Shown: positions 7,519-17,011, numbered from the stretch's first letter. The stretch: 64,000 bases of DNA from Bifidobacterium thermophilum (GCA_000741495.1 JGZV01000001.1:523507-587506); one strand, 5' to 3'. Numbers and translations are program-made. The notes: generated by a model from the sequence alone, not told the origin.

Positions 7519-10500
7519 CACGCCTCCCCATACAACGTGCCGATACGGGCGACCATACGGTCCACTTCCTTATCAGGGTTCACGAACGCGGCGACGCTCC
7601 ACACCGTCATCGCCGACCAGCCAAGCCGGGCGAGCTCCTGCGGGAGCAGACGGTGACGTTCACGCGTGGACTGCATACTCATGAACTGCGCGTCATCCGT
7701 AAGCACGGCAAGCGCAAACGGCTTGCCCTTCGCGCCGACCACCAGCGGAATACGCACACCGTCGCTGAACCCGTAATCCACTGCAACCTCCAGCCCGCGC
7801 GCCTTGACACGCTGGGCGAGATCATTGAACAGCACATTGTCAGCAACCTGAACCGGTGTCGGACGGACAGCCGTCGCGTCAAGCGTCGAAGCCCACGACA
7901 GCAGCTGCTTGAGCAGACGCGGACCGGACTGGTGCAACCGCTCATCATCCATGTCTTCAGGGCCGAAGGAGGCGACAATATCAAGATTACGGTCGGCGAG
8001 CGCCAACGCGTCAAGCAGCATCCCCTTGCCGCCGTCGCCTTCCAGCGGACCGAACTGCTGAATCAGACGCCCGTGCGTGGTTTTCGCGTAACACATGGAA
8101 ACGATGACATCCGTCGCTTGCGCACCGGCGACCTCATCAAGGCCGATAAGCCGCACGTGGCGCAGGAAACGCCCCATGGTCTTGTCTTTGGAGGCGAGCG
8201 ACTTGAGTTCAGCGCCTAAGCGGGTGCGGAACACTTCAGTCATCGTGACCACGGTGAGCACGTAGGATACGGGGACCACAGTGAAGGATTTCGCCCGATC
8301 ACAAATCAGTTTGGTCACGGTTTCGATTTCCTGCTGGCTGCTTTCCACCAGCCCTGAGGAAATGACCGGCACGCCGGTCGCCTCGATCCGATGCAGACGC
8401 ACCATGCCTTGCATCCCCTCAGTCGGGACGGCACGGCGAACCGGCCCGTAACCGGCTTCCTGGAGGAACGCGGACAAGCGCGGCGAGCGGCGGGTCAACC
8501 GCGGTCGGGCCTCGACATGCGGCAGCAAGCCGATCAGCGTTTTCACACTCGGCGAGGTCACAGTCGCATCATGCGCGATAATGACGATCTGCCGGGCGCG
8601 GCAGATGATGGACAGCAGTTCAATGGCCGGCATGTGGGCGGCAGCGTCGATAATCGCCACATCCGCCAGCGGCGTGGGGTCAGTCAGCGCGGCGAGCGTG
8701 GACGGGGTCGCCATAAGTACCGGCTTGGCCAAAGCCATGATTTGCGGGTGGTCGCGCAATACGCGTCCCAACGGCGTGTTCGGGCCGCCGGCGAGCACCG
8801 TATGCAGTTGGTTCGCTTCCTGTGTCTTGGAAAACAGCAAGTCGCACAGTTTGCGCAGCGACTCTTGATGAATCATCGGGCCGATTGAACGCACATGCTC
8901 GGTATCGACCTGGCTGAACCGGTCCGCAGCCGTTTGCAAGGCGGAACCATCCTGGTTCGAGATGATTGCGGACTGTTTGACGATATCCTCGAATACGGTC
9001 GTCCACCACGACAGCTGGAGTTCACCCTCCACCGCTTCAACCGACACGTGGCGGGCACGCAGATCATCAACCAGCTCATCCAAACCGACCGACTTGAATT
9101 CCTGTTCAAGCACGCATCGTCCAGGCAGCGTGTCCAACGCCATATGGTCGTTATACAGGGCTTTGAGACGCTCTTCCAGCGTGTTGAAATCGAGGGATTC
9201 AAGATTGCCGCCCTTGGGTGTCGTGGCAAGCACCGCGTCCAAGGACGTGATATTACGCATCAGGGCGTCCTGCGTTTCGAGAATCGTGTCCAGTTTCGGC
9301 GGCAGGACAGGCCATCCGCCGTGAGGCACGAACAGATGCCACTGCTCGGACTGCTTGGCGACTACAACCAGCGCATCATGCAGATTCTCGACTTGTGCGC
9401 CCACGCGAAGCAGGCCCTTGGCTTCTTTGACCAGCCGGCGACGCTCCCAGAACCCCAGATCGGAGCCTTCTGACTTGCGTTGCTGCTTCGACTTGCTGGC
9501 CTCGATCATCGAATCGATGTCGCGTTCGAAAATCTCCGGCTGGAACACGTCAAGCACGCGGCGCAGATTCTTGAGCACGGTGACCTGCCGACCCCACTCC
9601 TGAGCGGTGGTGGGGACCGGGAACCCGCAAGTCTGCACGGTGGTCGCAACCTGCTCGCGGGTTGCAGGCAGCAGCTTCTGCATCAAATCGACCACACGCT
9701 GGTACGCGTTGACAGCCTGCTCTTCAGTGGTCAGCGACGCCTGATACCACGCGGTATCATCCGGGCCGACGGTGTATTCACCGAGCTCGCCTGCGGCACG
9801 CAGCTTGTTCGCCCACTCATCCATATGCCCGTTCAACGTGCGGGCCGCGGTGTCGCTCAATCGCACGTGAGTGGCGGGATGGGTAGGCAAGGTCGCGATA
9901 CTGGCGAGATTCTGGATGGTCTGGTACGCGGACACGCCCCAACGCTCGTTGATACCGTGCAAATCGCCCAAATAGCGGGTCAGGCGTGAACGCACGCCGA
10001 CCAGTTCGTCAGACAACTGATCGAAGCGGCTTGACGCATTGCCCGCCCGATAGCCGACCGCGGCGATCAGCTGCTTGTCAATCGCAAGATTGCCCTGCTC
10101 ATCGGCAATATCAAGCACCAAATCACCAATGACATTACTGCCCATGATTTTGGTAAACCGGCGCTTCTGCTCGGCCACGCACGGCACATACAGCACCGAA
10201 CGACCGTTCATGATGCAACGCGAGGCGATGGCCGCAGCCTGCGCCGCACTGCCGTTGCCGACTTCACTATCCAACACGATGGAATGCCCTGCGGCAACAA
10301 CATTCGCGGCATACCGCACGGTGTTGTCCACATCGCCAACCTCGTATTCGGCATGCGGGTCGCCATCGAAGGGACTGTATTCGGGAATCTTGTCGGATTC
10401 GATATCGTGAATCGCCTGGGCATCGCCGGCGAGCGCATCAAGCATGGTGTTACCGGTCGGCCCCTTGCGCAACGCGTCGATAATCCGCTGGCTTTCCAGC

Positions 10501-11132
10501 AGAATCTGCGCGCTCGGATCCATGAAACAGCCGACGATGATGTACCGGTCAATATCGAAATCGGCGAACGCCCGGCGTGCCTGCTTCTCAATCGCCGCGA
10601 ACACGGCGGATGTTTCCGGCGTGCCATTGTCGTAGTTCGAACCGTCAAACAGCTCGTCTTCATCAAGATTGACGCCCTGATCATGCAATTCGGTCACAAA
10701 CGCGGGGTTGAGTCTGCCACGTCCGGTGAATTTGATCGTGGCGTCGGTTTCACCGCCGCCCGGCTTACGGGTCACGTCCACCGGGTACAGCAGGACAGGC
10801 ACGGATTTGCCGGACCACGTGGCCACGCCGACAACCATGGACAGTTCCGCGACGCCACTGATCCGGCTTTTCGCGGTCTGATCCTCGTACACGCGTTCCA
10901 GGCGACGCCCGGCGGCACGCAACATGCCAGTGTCGCGGAACAGGGAATCGAGCGGCGCTTTGCCGCTGGCGAACAGCTGGGCGATACCCGACGGGTGGGC
11001 ATGGGTCAAGTCAAGTTGGGCGGACAACTGGCTGATATCTTCAAGCGGAGACGGTGCCAGCGAATTACGGTAGTCGTCCCGCCAACGCCGCATCTGGCGC
11101 AGCGCCTGATCGGATTGGGTGAATTCGCTCAT
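7518..11132 (-). CDS. Large superfamily-1-helicase-like protein with degenerate motifs and MTES_1575-like C-terminus
   Basis: 1,204 residues. The layout resembles DUF4011/AAA_11-type helicases fused to an MTES_1575 endonuclease-like domain. Where Walker A (GPPGTGKT) is expected, residues 286-298 read LDSEVGNGSAAQ, without Gly-Lys. The DEAD-like box (DEASQ) near 822-836 reads DVAIIDAAAHMPAIE. The late helicase motif near 1000 reads EVAGAQATDVIVS. The C-terminal domain (about 1095-1195) keeps the fold pattern (VRIPLVV ... FALAVLTDD ... RLGWSAMTVWSVAAF) but has Pro in place of the usual Asp and no clear E/D-x-D/K. It therefore looks like a pseudo-enzyme or scaffold. It follows the FHA gene by 7 nt and overlaps the 68-residue gene. 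Function is unknown; a nucleic-acid-binding or phospho-regulated complex is inference. Confidence 0.85.
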   Translation of the reverse strand: MSEFTQSDQALRQMRRWRDDYRNSLAPSPLEDISQLSAQLDLTHAHPSGIAQLFASGKAPLDSLFRDTGMLRAAGRRLERVYEDQTAKSRISGVAELSMVVGVATWSGKSVPVLLYPVDVTRKPGGGETDATIKFTGRGRLNPAFVTELHDQGVNLDEDELFDGSNYDNGTPETSAVFAAIEKQARRAFADFDIDRYIIVGCFMDPSAQILLESQRIIDALRKGPTGNTMLDALAGDAQAIHDIESDKIPEYSPFDGDPHAEYEVGDVDNTVRYAANVVAAGHSIVLDSEVGNGSAAQAAAIASRCIMNGRSVLYVPCVAEQKRRFTKIMGSNVIGDLVLDIADEQGNLAIDKQLIAAVGYRAGNASSRFDQLSDELVGVRSRLTRYLGDLHGINERWGVSAYQTIQNLASIATLPTHPATHVRLSDTAARTLNGHMDEWANKLRAAGELGEYTVGPDDTAWYQASLTTEEQAVNAYQRVVDLMQKLLPATREQVATTVQTCGFPVPTTAQEWGRQVTVLKNLRRVLDVFQPEIFERDIDSMIEASKSKQQRKSEGSDLGFWERRRLVKEAKGLLRVGAQVENLHDALVVVAKQSEQWHLFVPHGGWPVLPPKLDTILETQDALMRNITSLDAVLATTPKGGNLESLDFNTLEERLKALYNDHMALDTLPGRCVLEQEFKSVGLDELVDDLRARHVSVEAVEGELQLSWWTTVFEDIVKQSAIISNQDGSALQTAADRFSQVDTEHVRSIGPMIHQESLRKLCDLLFSKTQEANQLHTVLAGGPNTPLGRVLRDHPQIMALAKPVLMATPSTLAALTDPTPLADVAIIDAAAHMPAIELLSIICRARQIVIIAHDATVTSPSVKTLIGLLPHVEARPRLTRRSPRLSAFLQEAGYGPVRRAVPTEGMQGMVRLHRIEATGVPVISSGLVESSQQEIETVTKLICDRAKSFTVVPVSYVLTVVTMTEVFRTRLGAELKSLASKDKTMGRFLRHVRLIGLDEVAGAQATDVIVSMCYAKTTHGRLIQQFGPLEGDGGKGMLLDALALADRNLDIVASFGPEDMDDERLHQSGPRLLKQLLSWASTLDATAVRPTPVQVADNVLFNDLAQRVKARGLEVAVDYGFSDGVRIPLVVGAKGKPFALAVLTDDAQFMSMQSTRERHRLLPQELARLGWSAMTVWSVAAFVNPDKEVDRMVARIGTLYGEA

Positions 11133-11139
11133 CCTCGAC

Positions 11140-11759
11140 TCACTTTCCTACCGCTTTGCGGTATTCCTGATAGCCCTGATTGTGCGCGAGCGCCGCATCG
11201 ACATCAGCATTCCCCTGTGCGGCAAGCCATGCGTACAGGTCATCGTACAGCGTGGGGTTCATCGCAAGGAACGGCAACAGTTGGGCGTGTCGCGCAATCT
11301 GGAACTGATCAGTGTAGTCGGTGGTGGTTTTCGCTTGCGCCGCAGTGAAACCGCCGACTTCGATCTGTGGTTCTTTATGGTCGAAATCGCCGCGGGAAAC
11401 ACGGTCGAACACCGAGCCGGGTTCGAACACCGGCTTGAACGGGGTCTGCTGGGGTTGGGCGGATTGCTGGGATTGCAGGGATTGCTGGGCGTCCGAGCCT
11501 GAACGGCGGGGGTTGAGCCGGCGGCTGCCGTCTGGGTCGCCGAGGCCGGATCGGAGCTCACCGGGCGGGCGAAACGGCTGTAATCCTGGCCATTTGGCAA
11601 CTGATCAGGCTGAACGATGACGGGATTGGATTGTGGGGCAGGCTGCACCGGCTGGGCCGGCTGGGCAGTGCGGCCGGATTGCGGCATGGCACCGAACAAG
11701 TCGTGAACCGACACGACGGAATCGTCGCGGTGTGCGGGTTCGCTCGGCTTGACGGGGGG
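11140..11759 (-). pseudogene. Displaced C-terminus of the FHA protein with LRV-like domain
   Basis: This is the remainder of the FHA gene. From 11759 to about 11510 the sensible frame ([20 protein letters not shown] ... NGQDYSRFARPV) is one base off the FHA frame. From about 11510 to 11140 it returns to the original frame (TPFKPVFEPGSVFDRVSRGD ... KAVGK). The junctions are a six-C run at 11754-11759 (one too many) and a five-C run at 11508-11512 (one too few). The last ~60 residues (DYTDQFQIARHAQLLPFLAM then NPTLYDDLYAWLAAQG) match the leucine-rich-repeat-variant pattern A..NP.LY..L..WLA. The stop at 11140 is 7 nt before the next gene, so the true operon order is kept. Confidence 0.7.
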
Positions 11760-13128
11760 TGACGGGCTCTGCCGACGCATCGGATGGCGCGGAATCAGCG
11801 GATGGTGCAGGGTGCTGCACCGGCAGCACGGGCTGCGGTGATTGAGCCGGTTCAGCAGCCTGTGCGGGCTGGGTTGGCTGCACAGGCTGTGCCGGTTGGA
11901 CAGACTGTGCTGGTTGGACAGGCCGTGCTGGTTGGACAGGCTGCTCGGGCTGGACAGGCTGAGCGTCCGCAGCCGACTGGACCGGCTGGGCATTCCTGGC
12001 GCGCAACTGCTCCTGACGCTCGGTTTCCTCACGCTGGGCGCGCTCCTGACGCTGGAGCTCGGCCTCCTGCTCACGCTTGAGCTGCTGCTCACGCAACTGT
12101 TCCAGCTCCTTGCTGTGCTCTTCGGCATCGGCGAACAAGTCACGTGGACCGGTCTCAACCGGCGTCCCCGGCTGGACAACCAGCGGAAGCTCCTGAATCG
12201 GATGCTCTTGGGCGAATTGACGCTGCTGGGTTGCCGTCACCACGGCATCAGGCAGCACGGCCGCAGCAAACGGTTGCGGCCGCATCTCAACGGCGGGTTC
12301 AACAGTCGCAGTTGGTTGGGCAGGCTCGACAGTCTGGGTAGGCTGGGCTGACGCGGCTTGCTGAACGACCGGCTGCATCGGTGTCGCCGGCTGCGTAGGC
12401 TGAGCGCTCGCCGGCTGCGTAGTCGTATGCTGGGCTACAGGGACAGTATCCTGCGGTTCCGCTGGAGTACGAGTATGCGTATCTGACGGCTGGGCTTGCT
12501 GATCAGGCTGGGATCCCTCACCGGCCGGCTGCGGCTCGTCCGCCGCCGGTTCCGTTCCCGCGAGCCGCGGTACCTGCAAGGACGCATCACGCAGCTGGCG
12601 AAGACGATCAGCCACATTCTGCGAGCTGAACATTGCCGTCGGCTCGCCCGCACGCAAGTTCAGAATATCGTCAACGGACATGTCAGCCGGATCAGGCTCC
12701 TGCTTGGCACCATCACGCGCGTACGCGAACAGGTCGGTCACTTCCGGTTCGGTATGCTCCAGCGCTTCAACGCGAATGAAATCAACGGGTACGTCGCCGA
12801 ATTGCAGACGAATCGGCGAATACGGGAGCTGAAAATCGACTTCGGCTTGCAGACGCGTCAACTCGCCGTTCTCGTGAACCATATATGAGCCGTTCGTGGA
12901 ATTGAGGTCGCGAATGTCGGCCGTGCCGTCATCGTGTACGGTAAGCAGGGCGTGGCGCTTCGACATGGAACGCCCTTCATCAACGATTTCAAAACGACGA
13001 TGACCATCATCGGCGAGCGGGCGAAGGGGTTTGCGCCCGATTTCCAGGCTTTCTCCCGGCTTGATATCCATCTGCTCGGCGCCATTGACCTTGATGATCC
13101 ACTGCTGCCCGGATCGCTGCTCCGTCAC
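11605..13128 (-). CDS. FHA-domain protein with Gln/Pro-rich repeats (frameshifted at 3' end)
   Basis: 507 residues as read. The N-terminal ~115 residues form an FHA domain: [26 protein letters not shown] (Ser-x-x-His) and [10 protein letters not shown] (Asn-Gly turn), which binds phospho-threonine. Then come an acidic linker, a Gln/Pro/Ala-rich stretch, a short charged coiled coil ([19 protein letters not shown]), and P-V-Q-P-A-type repeats. The last ~50 residues of this frame (after SAEPVTP) are out of frame; the real C-terminus is encoded to 11140 (see the separate entry). First gene of an operon with the helicase-like protein. Start ATG 13128 has GGAAGG upstream. FHA proteins act as phospho-readers under Ser/Thr kinases, so control by a kinase is expected but not shown here. 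Confidence 0.85.
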   Translation of the reverse strand: MTEQRSGQQWIIKVNGAEQMDIKPGESLEIGRKPLRPLADDGHRRFEIVDEGRSMSKRHALLTVHDDGTADIRDLNSTNGSYMVHENGELTRLQAEVDFQLPYSPIRLQFGDVPVDFIRVEALEHTEPEVTDLFAYARDGAKQEPDPADMSVDDILNLRAGEPTAMFSSQNVADRLRQLRDASLQVPRLAGTEPAADEPQPAGEGSQPDQQAQPSDTHTRTPAEPQDTVPVAQHTTTQPASAQPTQPATPMQPVVQQAASAQPTQTVEPAQPTATVEPAVEMRPQPFAAAVLPDAVVTATQQRQFAQEHPIQELPLVVQPGTPVETGPRDLFADAEEHSKELEQLREQQLKREQEAELQRQERAQREETERQEQLRARNAQPVQSAADAQPVQPEQPVQPARPVQPAQSVQPAQPVQPTQPAQAAEPAQSPQPVLPVQHPAPSADSAPSDASAEPVTPRQAERTRTPRRFRRVGSRLVRCHAAIRPHCPAGPAGAACPTIQSRHRSA

Positions 13129-13470
13129 CTTGCGGCCTTCCTTTCGCCTTATACGCGCATGTGCACACTATCTGCCATTGTGCCATGCCTCCACTATTTT
13201 CGCTCAATTCCCCGCATGTATTGACAAGTCCCACGCAATAGGCGAACACGCAACGCGCCGGTGAGGCCAGCCGCCGCCAGCGGCGGCAGAAGCAGAATAA
13301 CGACACTCACGCTCATCTCAGCGTCGGCAGAAACAGAATGATGGTCGTTCAATGATGTGGCGGGATGACTGGTGAGAAAACAAACGACCCCGACCGCCCA
13401 CGCGGGGACAATCGGGGTCGTTACGCTTAAAAAAAACTCAAGCGAAATGGTGCGGCTCAAGCCGCGGTCA
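13129..13470. other. Intergenic region between FHA gene and rplL
   Basis: Holds the rplL terminator (13384-13422) and the presumed FHA-operon promoter region. A minus-strand ORF from ATG 13316 to 13194 would encode 40 residues with one membrane helix (VSVVILLLPPLAAAGLTGAL) and a basic tail, but its ribosome site is poor. I do not call it as a gene. Confidence 0.4.
13384..13422 (-). terminator. Terminator of rplJ-rplL
   Basis: Inverted repeat acgaccccga / tcggggtcgt around an 18-nt loop; on the minus strand the stem is followed by TTGTTTTC. It begins about 50 nt after the rplL stop. Confidence 0.8.
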
Positions 13471-13854
13471 TTACTTGAGCTCGACGGTGGCGCCAGCCTC
13501 TTCGAGCTGCTTCTTGGCCTTCTCGGCGTCTTCCTTCTTGGCCTTCTCGAGAACCGGCTTCGGAGCCTCGTCCACGAGCTTCTTGGCGTCAGCCAGGCCG
13601 AGGTTGGTGATGGCCTTGACAGCCTTGATGACCTGGATCTTCTTGTCGCCGGCGGAGGTCAGGACGACGTCGAACTCGGTCTTCTCTTCCTCAGCGGAAT
13701 CGCCAGCAGCCGGAGCGGCGGCAACGACGGCGGCGGCCGGAGCGGCAGCCTTGACGTCGAACTCATCCTCGAAGGCCTTCACGAACTCGGAGAGCTCGAC
13801 GAGGGTCATTTCCTTGAACGCATCCAGGAGCTCTTCATTGCTGAGCTTAGCCAT
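13471..13854 (-). CDS. rplL: 50S ribosomal protein L7/L12
   Basis: 127 residues. The N-terminal dimerisation domain ([20 protein letters not shown]) is joined by an Ala/Pro-rich hinge (about 37-52) to the conserved C-terminal domain [40 protein letters not shown] and [18 protein letters not shown]. It forms the ribosomal stalk that recruits translation GTPases. Start ATG 13854 has AAAGGAAG upstream. Second gene of the rplJ-rplL unit, 111 nt after rplJ. Confidence 0.98.
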   Translation of the reverse strand: MAKLSNEELLDAFKEMTLVELSEFVKAFEDEFDVKAAAPAAAVVAAAPAAGDSAEEEKTEFDVVLTSAGDKKIQVIKAVKAITNLGLADAKKLVDEAPKPVLEKAKKEDAEKAKKQLEEAGATVELK

Positions 13855-13965
13855 AATGGCTTCCTTTCAATCATGCAACGGGTTGGTTTTGGGTTGGTGT
13901 CCCGTAGCCTACATCTTTTCTTATTGGTGAGATACCGATATCGTGACGGGCGGACCCGCGCGAGA

Positions 13966-14487
13966 TCAGGCAGCCTTTTCCTGCTTCTCGCGCAGAGCGT
14001 CGATGGTGCGCACGGCCTTGGTCGGCAGTGCGGTGAACAGGTACGCAGCCTTGGACATGGTGCCCTTGATTGCGCCGGCCATCTCGGAAAGCAGTTCCGG
14101 ACGAGACTTGAGGTCTGCCAGCTGCTTTGCGCCCTCGGCGTCGTACACGGTTCCGTCGTAGAAACCGCCCTTGACGATAAGGGCCTTGTTCTTCTTGGCG
14201 AAGTCACGGAGGATCTTCGCACCGGCAATGGCGTCGCCATTCACGAAGGTGATGGCGGTCGGGCCGGCGAGCAGCTCATCGAGCCCCTCGATACCGGCTT
14301 CCTTTGCGGCGATGCGAGCCAGCGTGTTCTTAGCCACAGCGTAGGAAGTATCGCGGCCTAGCTTTTCGCGCAGCTCAGAGATCTGCGGAACGGTAAGCCC
14401 GCGGTACTCGGTCAGGTAAATCGCGTCGGCGTTACGGAACTTGTCCGTAAGCTCGGCGACCACCGCTTCCTTTTCGGGCCTCTTCAT
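13966..14487 (-). CDS. rplJ: 50S ribosomal protein L10
   Basis: 173 residues: MKRPEKEAVVAELTDKFRNA at the N-terminus, then the typical YLTEYRGLTVPQISELREKL, YAVAKNTLARIAA, and LLAGPTAITFVNGDAIAGAK. The C-terminal helix (PTKAVRTIDALREKQEKA) anchors L7/L12 dimers. L10 forms the base of the stalk on 23S rRNA and represses its own mRNA in many bacteria. The frame is open upstream to 14652, but the family start and AGGAACGCC upstream fix ATG 14487. Confidence 0.97.
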   Translation of the reverse strand: MKRPEKEAVVAELTDKFRNADAIYLTEYRGLTVPQISELREKLGRDTSYAVAKNTLARIAAKEAGIEGLDELLAGPTAITFVNGDAIAGAKILRDFAKKNKALIVKGGFYDGTVYDAEGAKQLADLKSRPELLSEMAGAIKGTMSKAAYLFTALPTKAVRTIDALREKQEKAA

Positions 14488-14690
14488 GGCGTTCCTTCCT
14501 AAGTCAACCGTTGACGTTCGGAACCAGCCCACCAAACCGGGCAATAAAAAAAACCCTGCACGCAGGCAGAGCACACACGTCGCCGAAGCGGCTTTCTGTT
14601 CAACCTGCGATGGCTTGGCGAACCAATTTCGGCGGCCTTGCGGCCACACCAACGGTCTGTGGTTTACAAGCGGATAGCATACGCGACGAC
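14488..14690 (-). promoter_or_regulatory. rplJ leader (probable L10 autoregulatory region)
   Basis: About 200 nt of untranslated, structured-looking minus-strand sequence precedes rplJ, including a CCTGCGTGCAGG dyad followed by eight T residues (14546-14575), a possible attenuator. A -10-like TATGCT occurs near 14681-14686. L10 leaders are known in several phyla; assignment here is by position and structure only. Confidence 0.4.
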
Positions 14691-14771
14691 GCGGACTTGC
14701 TGGCTACCGGCGTGTCGTGCCGTCTTGGACCCAGGAAAACCGGCATAACCCACTTCCCGCTTCACGCTCGA

Positions 14772-15491
14772 CTACCGGCCATATTGTCTAAGCTTCTTGT
14801 CAAGAATCGCAAGGATGATGCCCCCGTATTCCGGCCACTGAGGCGACATCAGAATACGCTGTTTCTCCTTTTCGAGCTCGTTCCGGGTCTTTGCCGATCC
14901 GCCATGGCACCGAGCGAGAAGCCTTTGCAAATACTCACTGATGTAGCTCTTCCTGTTGGCGACGAGCCGCCGCTCATTCAGATTCAACACCGCGATATCC
15001 GCCTCGGCATCATCATCGCCATCGGCACCACACATATACCCAGACGCTTGACGATAGGAAATCCTCCGCCTGCATTCTTCTTCCGCCGGGTCGACGTGCA
15101 ACTCGATATTCTTCCGCTTCTTGTCGCAACATTGCTCGCCATCACCGGTAGCACCGTCACAGCATGCGAACATATTGCGGTAATCAATCGACAGCCTGTC
15201 ATCTTCCTTGGCAGCCTGCGGATCATGTTTTCCCCGTTCGCTATGGCGAGGATGCCAATGCTCGATATGCGCCCGGGAGCCGCTTCCGCTTCCCCTGGAG
15301 TGGATTCTACGCTCGCAATATACGCACAACCTGTGCTGTTTCTCGGTCAAATCCTCAAGTAGAGGCGGCTTGATTTCAGGCGGCAAGTGGTCATAGTCCT
15401 GCGGAGTGTCAGGCGTCACCTTCATTATTCCGACGGCCTCCACGTATGCGTTTGGCGCCCCGCCCGTTTTATCCACATACAGCATAATCAT
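14772..15491 (-). CDS. ptuB: PtuB, HNH nuclease of a Septu-type defence system
   Basis: 239 residues. HNH/zinc-knuckle layout: CVYC at 56-59, the catalytic-type H75-x-E-H78 in HIEHWHPRH, N106 in DYRNMFACC (C110/C111) and CCDKKR (C121/C122). It matches the 'retron/Septu HNH endonuclease' family, which pairs with PtuA-like ATPases. In Septu systems PtuAB degrades DNA on phage infection. The ATG overlaps the ptuA stop by 4 nt (ATGA), indicating coupled translation. No reverse transcriptase or retron RNA is nearby, so a plain two-gene Septu is the better reading than a retron effector. Confidence 0.85.
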   Translation of the reverse strand: MIMLYVDKTGGAPNAYVEAVGIMKVTPDTPQDYDHLPPEIKPPLLEDLTEKQHRLCVYCERRIHSRGSGSGSRAHIEHWHPRHSERGKHDPQAAKEDDRLSIDYRNMFACCDGATGDGEQCCDKKRKNIELHVDPAEEECRRRISYRQASGYMCGADGDDDAEADIAVLNLNERRLVANRKSYISEYLQRLLARCHGGSAKTRNELEKEKQRILMSPQWPEYGGIILAILDKKLRQYGR

Positions 15492-16825
15492 TCGCCGCCC
15501 AGTGTCATGAAGTCATACGCGGCACGTTCCCGAGCCAGTTCAGCGTCATCCGGGCCAATCAGGGATTCAAGTTCATCCAACAGCGTCTTGGCCTGACCAT
15601 ATGCCGAATCGTCAAGCGCTTGCTCCAACCGCTTGAACATGTTCCTGACCTCGCCGGGACGGTCGTGGGCGCCCATGACATGGGTGAGGACGTCGTTCGA
15701 GCTGCTGCCTGCCACATGCCCCTGATATGGCCGCCCACCTGTCTCGTCGATGATACGCAGGCAGGATGAGTCCTTCACCGAGGAAAGTACCAGAGGCGCA
15801 TGGCTCGTGACTATGAACTGTACTTTCGGGAAGGTTTCCGTCAGCACTTCAAGAATGTGTTCTTGCCATTTCGGGTGCAGGTGAAGATCGACCTCGTCGA
15901 TGAGCACGACACCGGGGGTGCGGGACACCACTTGCTCACCCAACGCCGGATTCAGCATCGCCATGCGGAAGGCGATATCGCCGACCATGCTCATGACACT
16001 ACGGTAGCCATCGCTCAACATGCCGATCGGCAACTCGGTGACACCGTCATTATGACGGTAGGTCACGATGATCTGCCCTAGGTCAACCGAATACTCGACA
16101 TCGATCGCTTCCGCGTCTTCGTCCTGCAAGTGGGCGACACAGCTTGCCATCGCCTTACGGACCGCAATATACAGCGGACTTTCCTTTTTGCGGGCCGCAC
16201 TTTGCAACGCCATACGCATGAACCAGTACCTCATGAGGTTGTCATTCGTGTATGCGTCCAGGCAGTCGATATACCCGTTCAGTCTTGATACGCCGCCACT
16301 GAAATCACGGTCGTACACGTACGCGCTGGTTTTCTTGTGCGTCCAGACGCGCCCGGTCCCGTAATATCCGAGCATCGGCAGAATCAGGCTCTCATCATGC
16401 GATTGGACGCGTTGCTGGCATTCATCCGCATACGCGTTGATTTCCTTGCAATCGCCTTTGCCTGCGTGCCCTGTTGAAAGGATTTGCCTCGCCCACATCA
16501 TCTCGGGCGCCCCGCCGTGCGGCAAGTCGTCACGATAGCCATAGGCAGTGACGCGGACGGGATATTGCCGCTCAGTCTGGACCTGATCGCCTTGCAGGAA
16601 AGATACTCTGCGGACATCGGTGTCCTTGTTGAACTTGCGTGAATGGTTCTTACCTTTGGAGTCCGGCAACCTGATGAGGAACGCCCCGAGAGCGATGGCC
16701 GCGGCGTCGAGAATCGCCGATTTGCCTGCACCGTTATTGCCGATGAGTACGGTCATGCTGGGGTCAAAAGCGATGTGGGCATCTTCGAAGGACCGAAAGT
16801 TCTGTAGTTCAAGCGAGCTTAGCAT
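15488..16825 (-). CDS. ptuA: PtuA, ATPase of a Septu-type defence system
   Basis: 445 residues, an overcoming-lysogenisation/SMC-like AAA ATPase. It begins LSSLELQNFRSFEDAHIAF, with Walker A GNNGAGKS at 29-36, an ABC-like signature GMLSDGYRSVMSMVGDIA, Walker B GVVLIDEVDLHLHPKWQ and the His-switch strand VQFIVTSHAPLVLSS. The C-terminus (LARERAAYDFMTLGGE) abuts ptuB. A strong AAGGAGAT site precedes ATG 16825. PtuA senses infection or nucleotide state and controls PtuB in characterised Septu systems. It sits with ptuB between rplJ and the pilus operon, an accessory location. Confidence 0.88.
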   Translation of the reverse strand: MLSSLELQNFRSFEDAHIAFDPSMTVLIGNNGAGKSAILDAAAIALGAFLIRLPDSKGKNHSRKFNKDTDVRRVSFLQGDQVQTERQYPVRVTAYGYRDDLPHGGAPEMMWARQILSTGHAGKGDCKEINAYADECQQRVQSHDESLILPMLGYYGTGRVWTHKKTSAYVYDRDFSGGVSRLNGYIDCLDAYTNDNLMRYWFMRMALQSAARKKESPLYIAVRKAMASCVAHLQDEDAEAIDVEYSVDLGQIIVTYRHNDGVTELPIGMLSDGYRSVMSMVGDIAFRMAMLNPALGEQVVSRTPGVVLIDEVDLHLHPKWQEHILEVLTETFPKVQFIVTSHAPLVLSSVKDSSCLRIIDETGGRPYQGHVAGSSSNDVLTHVMGAHDRPGEVRNMFKRLEQALDDSAYGQAKTLLDELESLIGPDDAELARERAAYDFMTLGGE

Positions 16826-16980
16826 GCCATCTCCTTGTGACAGATACCGAGGTCTTGCGTCGCCTCATGGTCCGAACCGTATGCCGCCGGCATTACCTGA
16901 ACACAACGTGCTGGCATACCACTCGAACGGGAAAGGCCGGTGTTATGGATAATGCTACTATGAACCGCCTCCGCGCCCAA

Positions 16981-17002
16981 CCGGCGTCCGATGGGACGCC
17001 GG
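16981..17002 (-). terminator. Terminator after srtC
   Basis: CCGGCGTCC and GGACGCCGG, 9-bp arms around a 4-nt loop, 10 nt past the sortase stop. No long T tract follows. Confidence 0.6.
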
Positions 17003-17011
17003 CGTGTCGGG

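Noticed and set aside
11850..12000. Direct repeats in the FHA gene as a mobile element or array
   Set aside because: They are codon-level Pro-Val-Gln-Pro repeats inside a coding frame.
13194..13316. 40-residue membrane-like ORF upstream of the FHA gene
   Set aside because: One plausible helix but poor ribosome site and no supporting context; kept only as a remark.
14772..16825. Retron (Ec78-like) reading of the ATPase/HNH pair
   Set aside because: No reverse transcriptase gene or msr/msd-like RNA upstream; two-gene Septu fits better.
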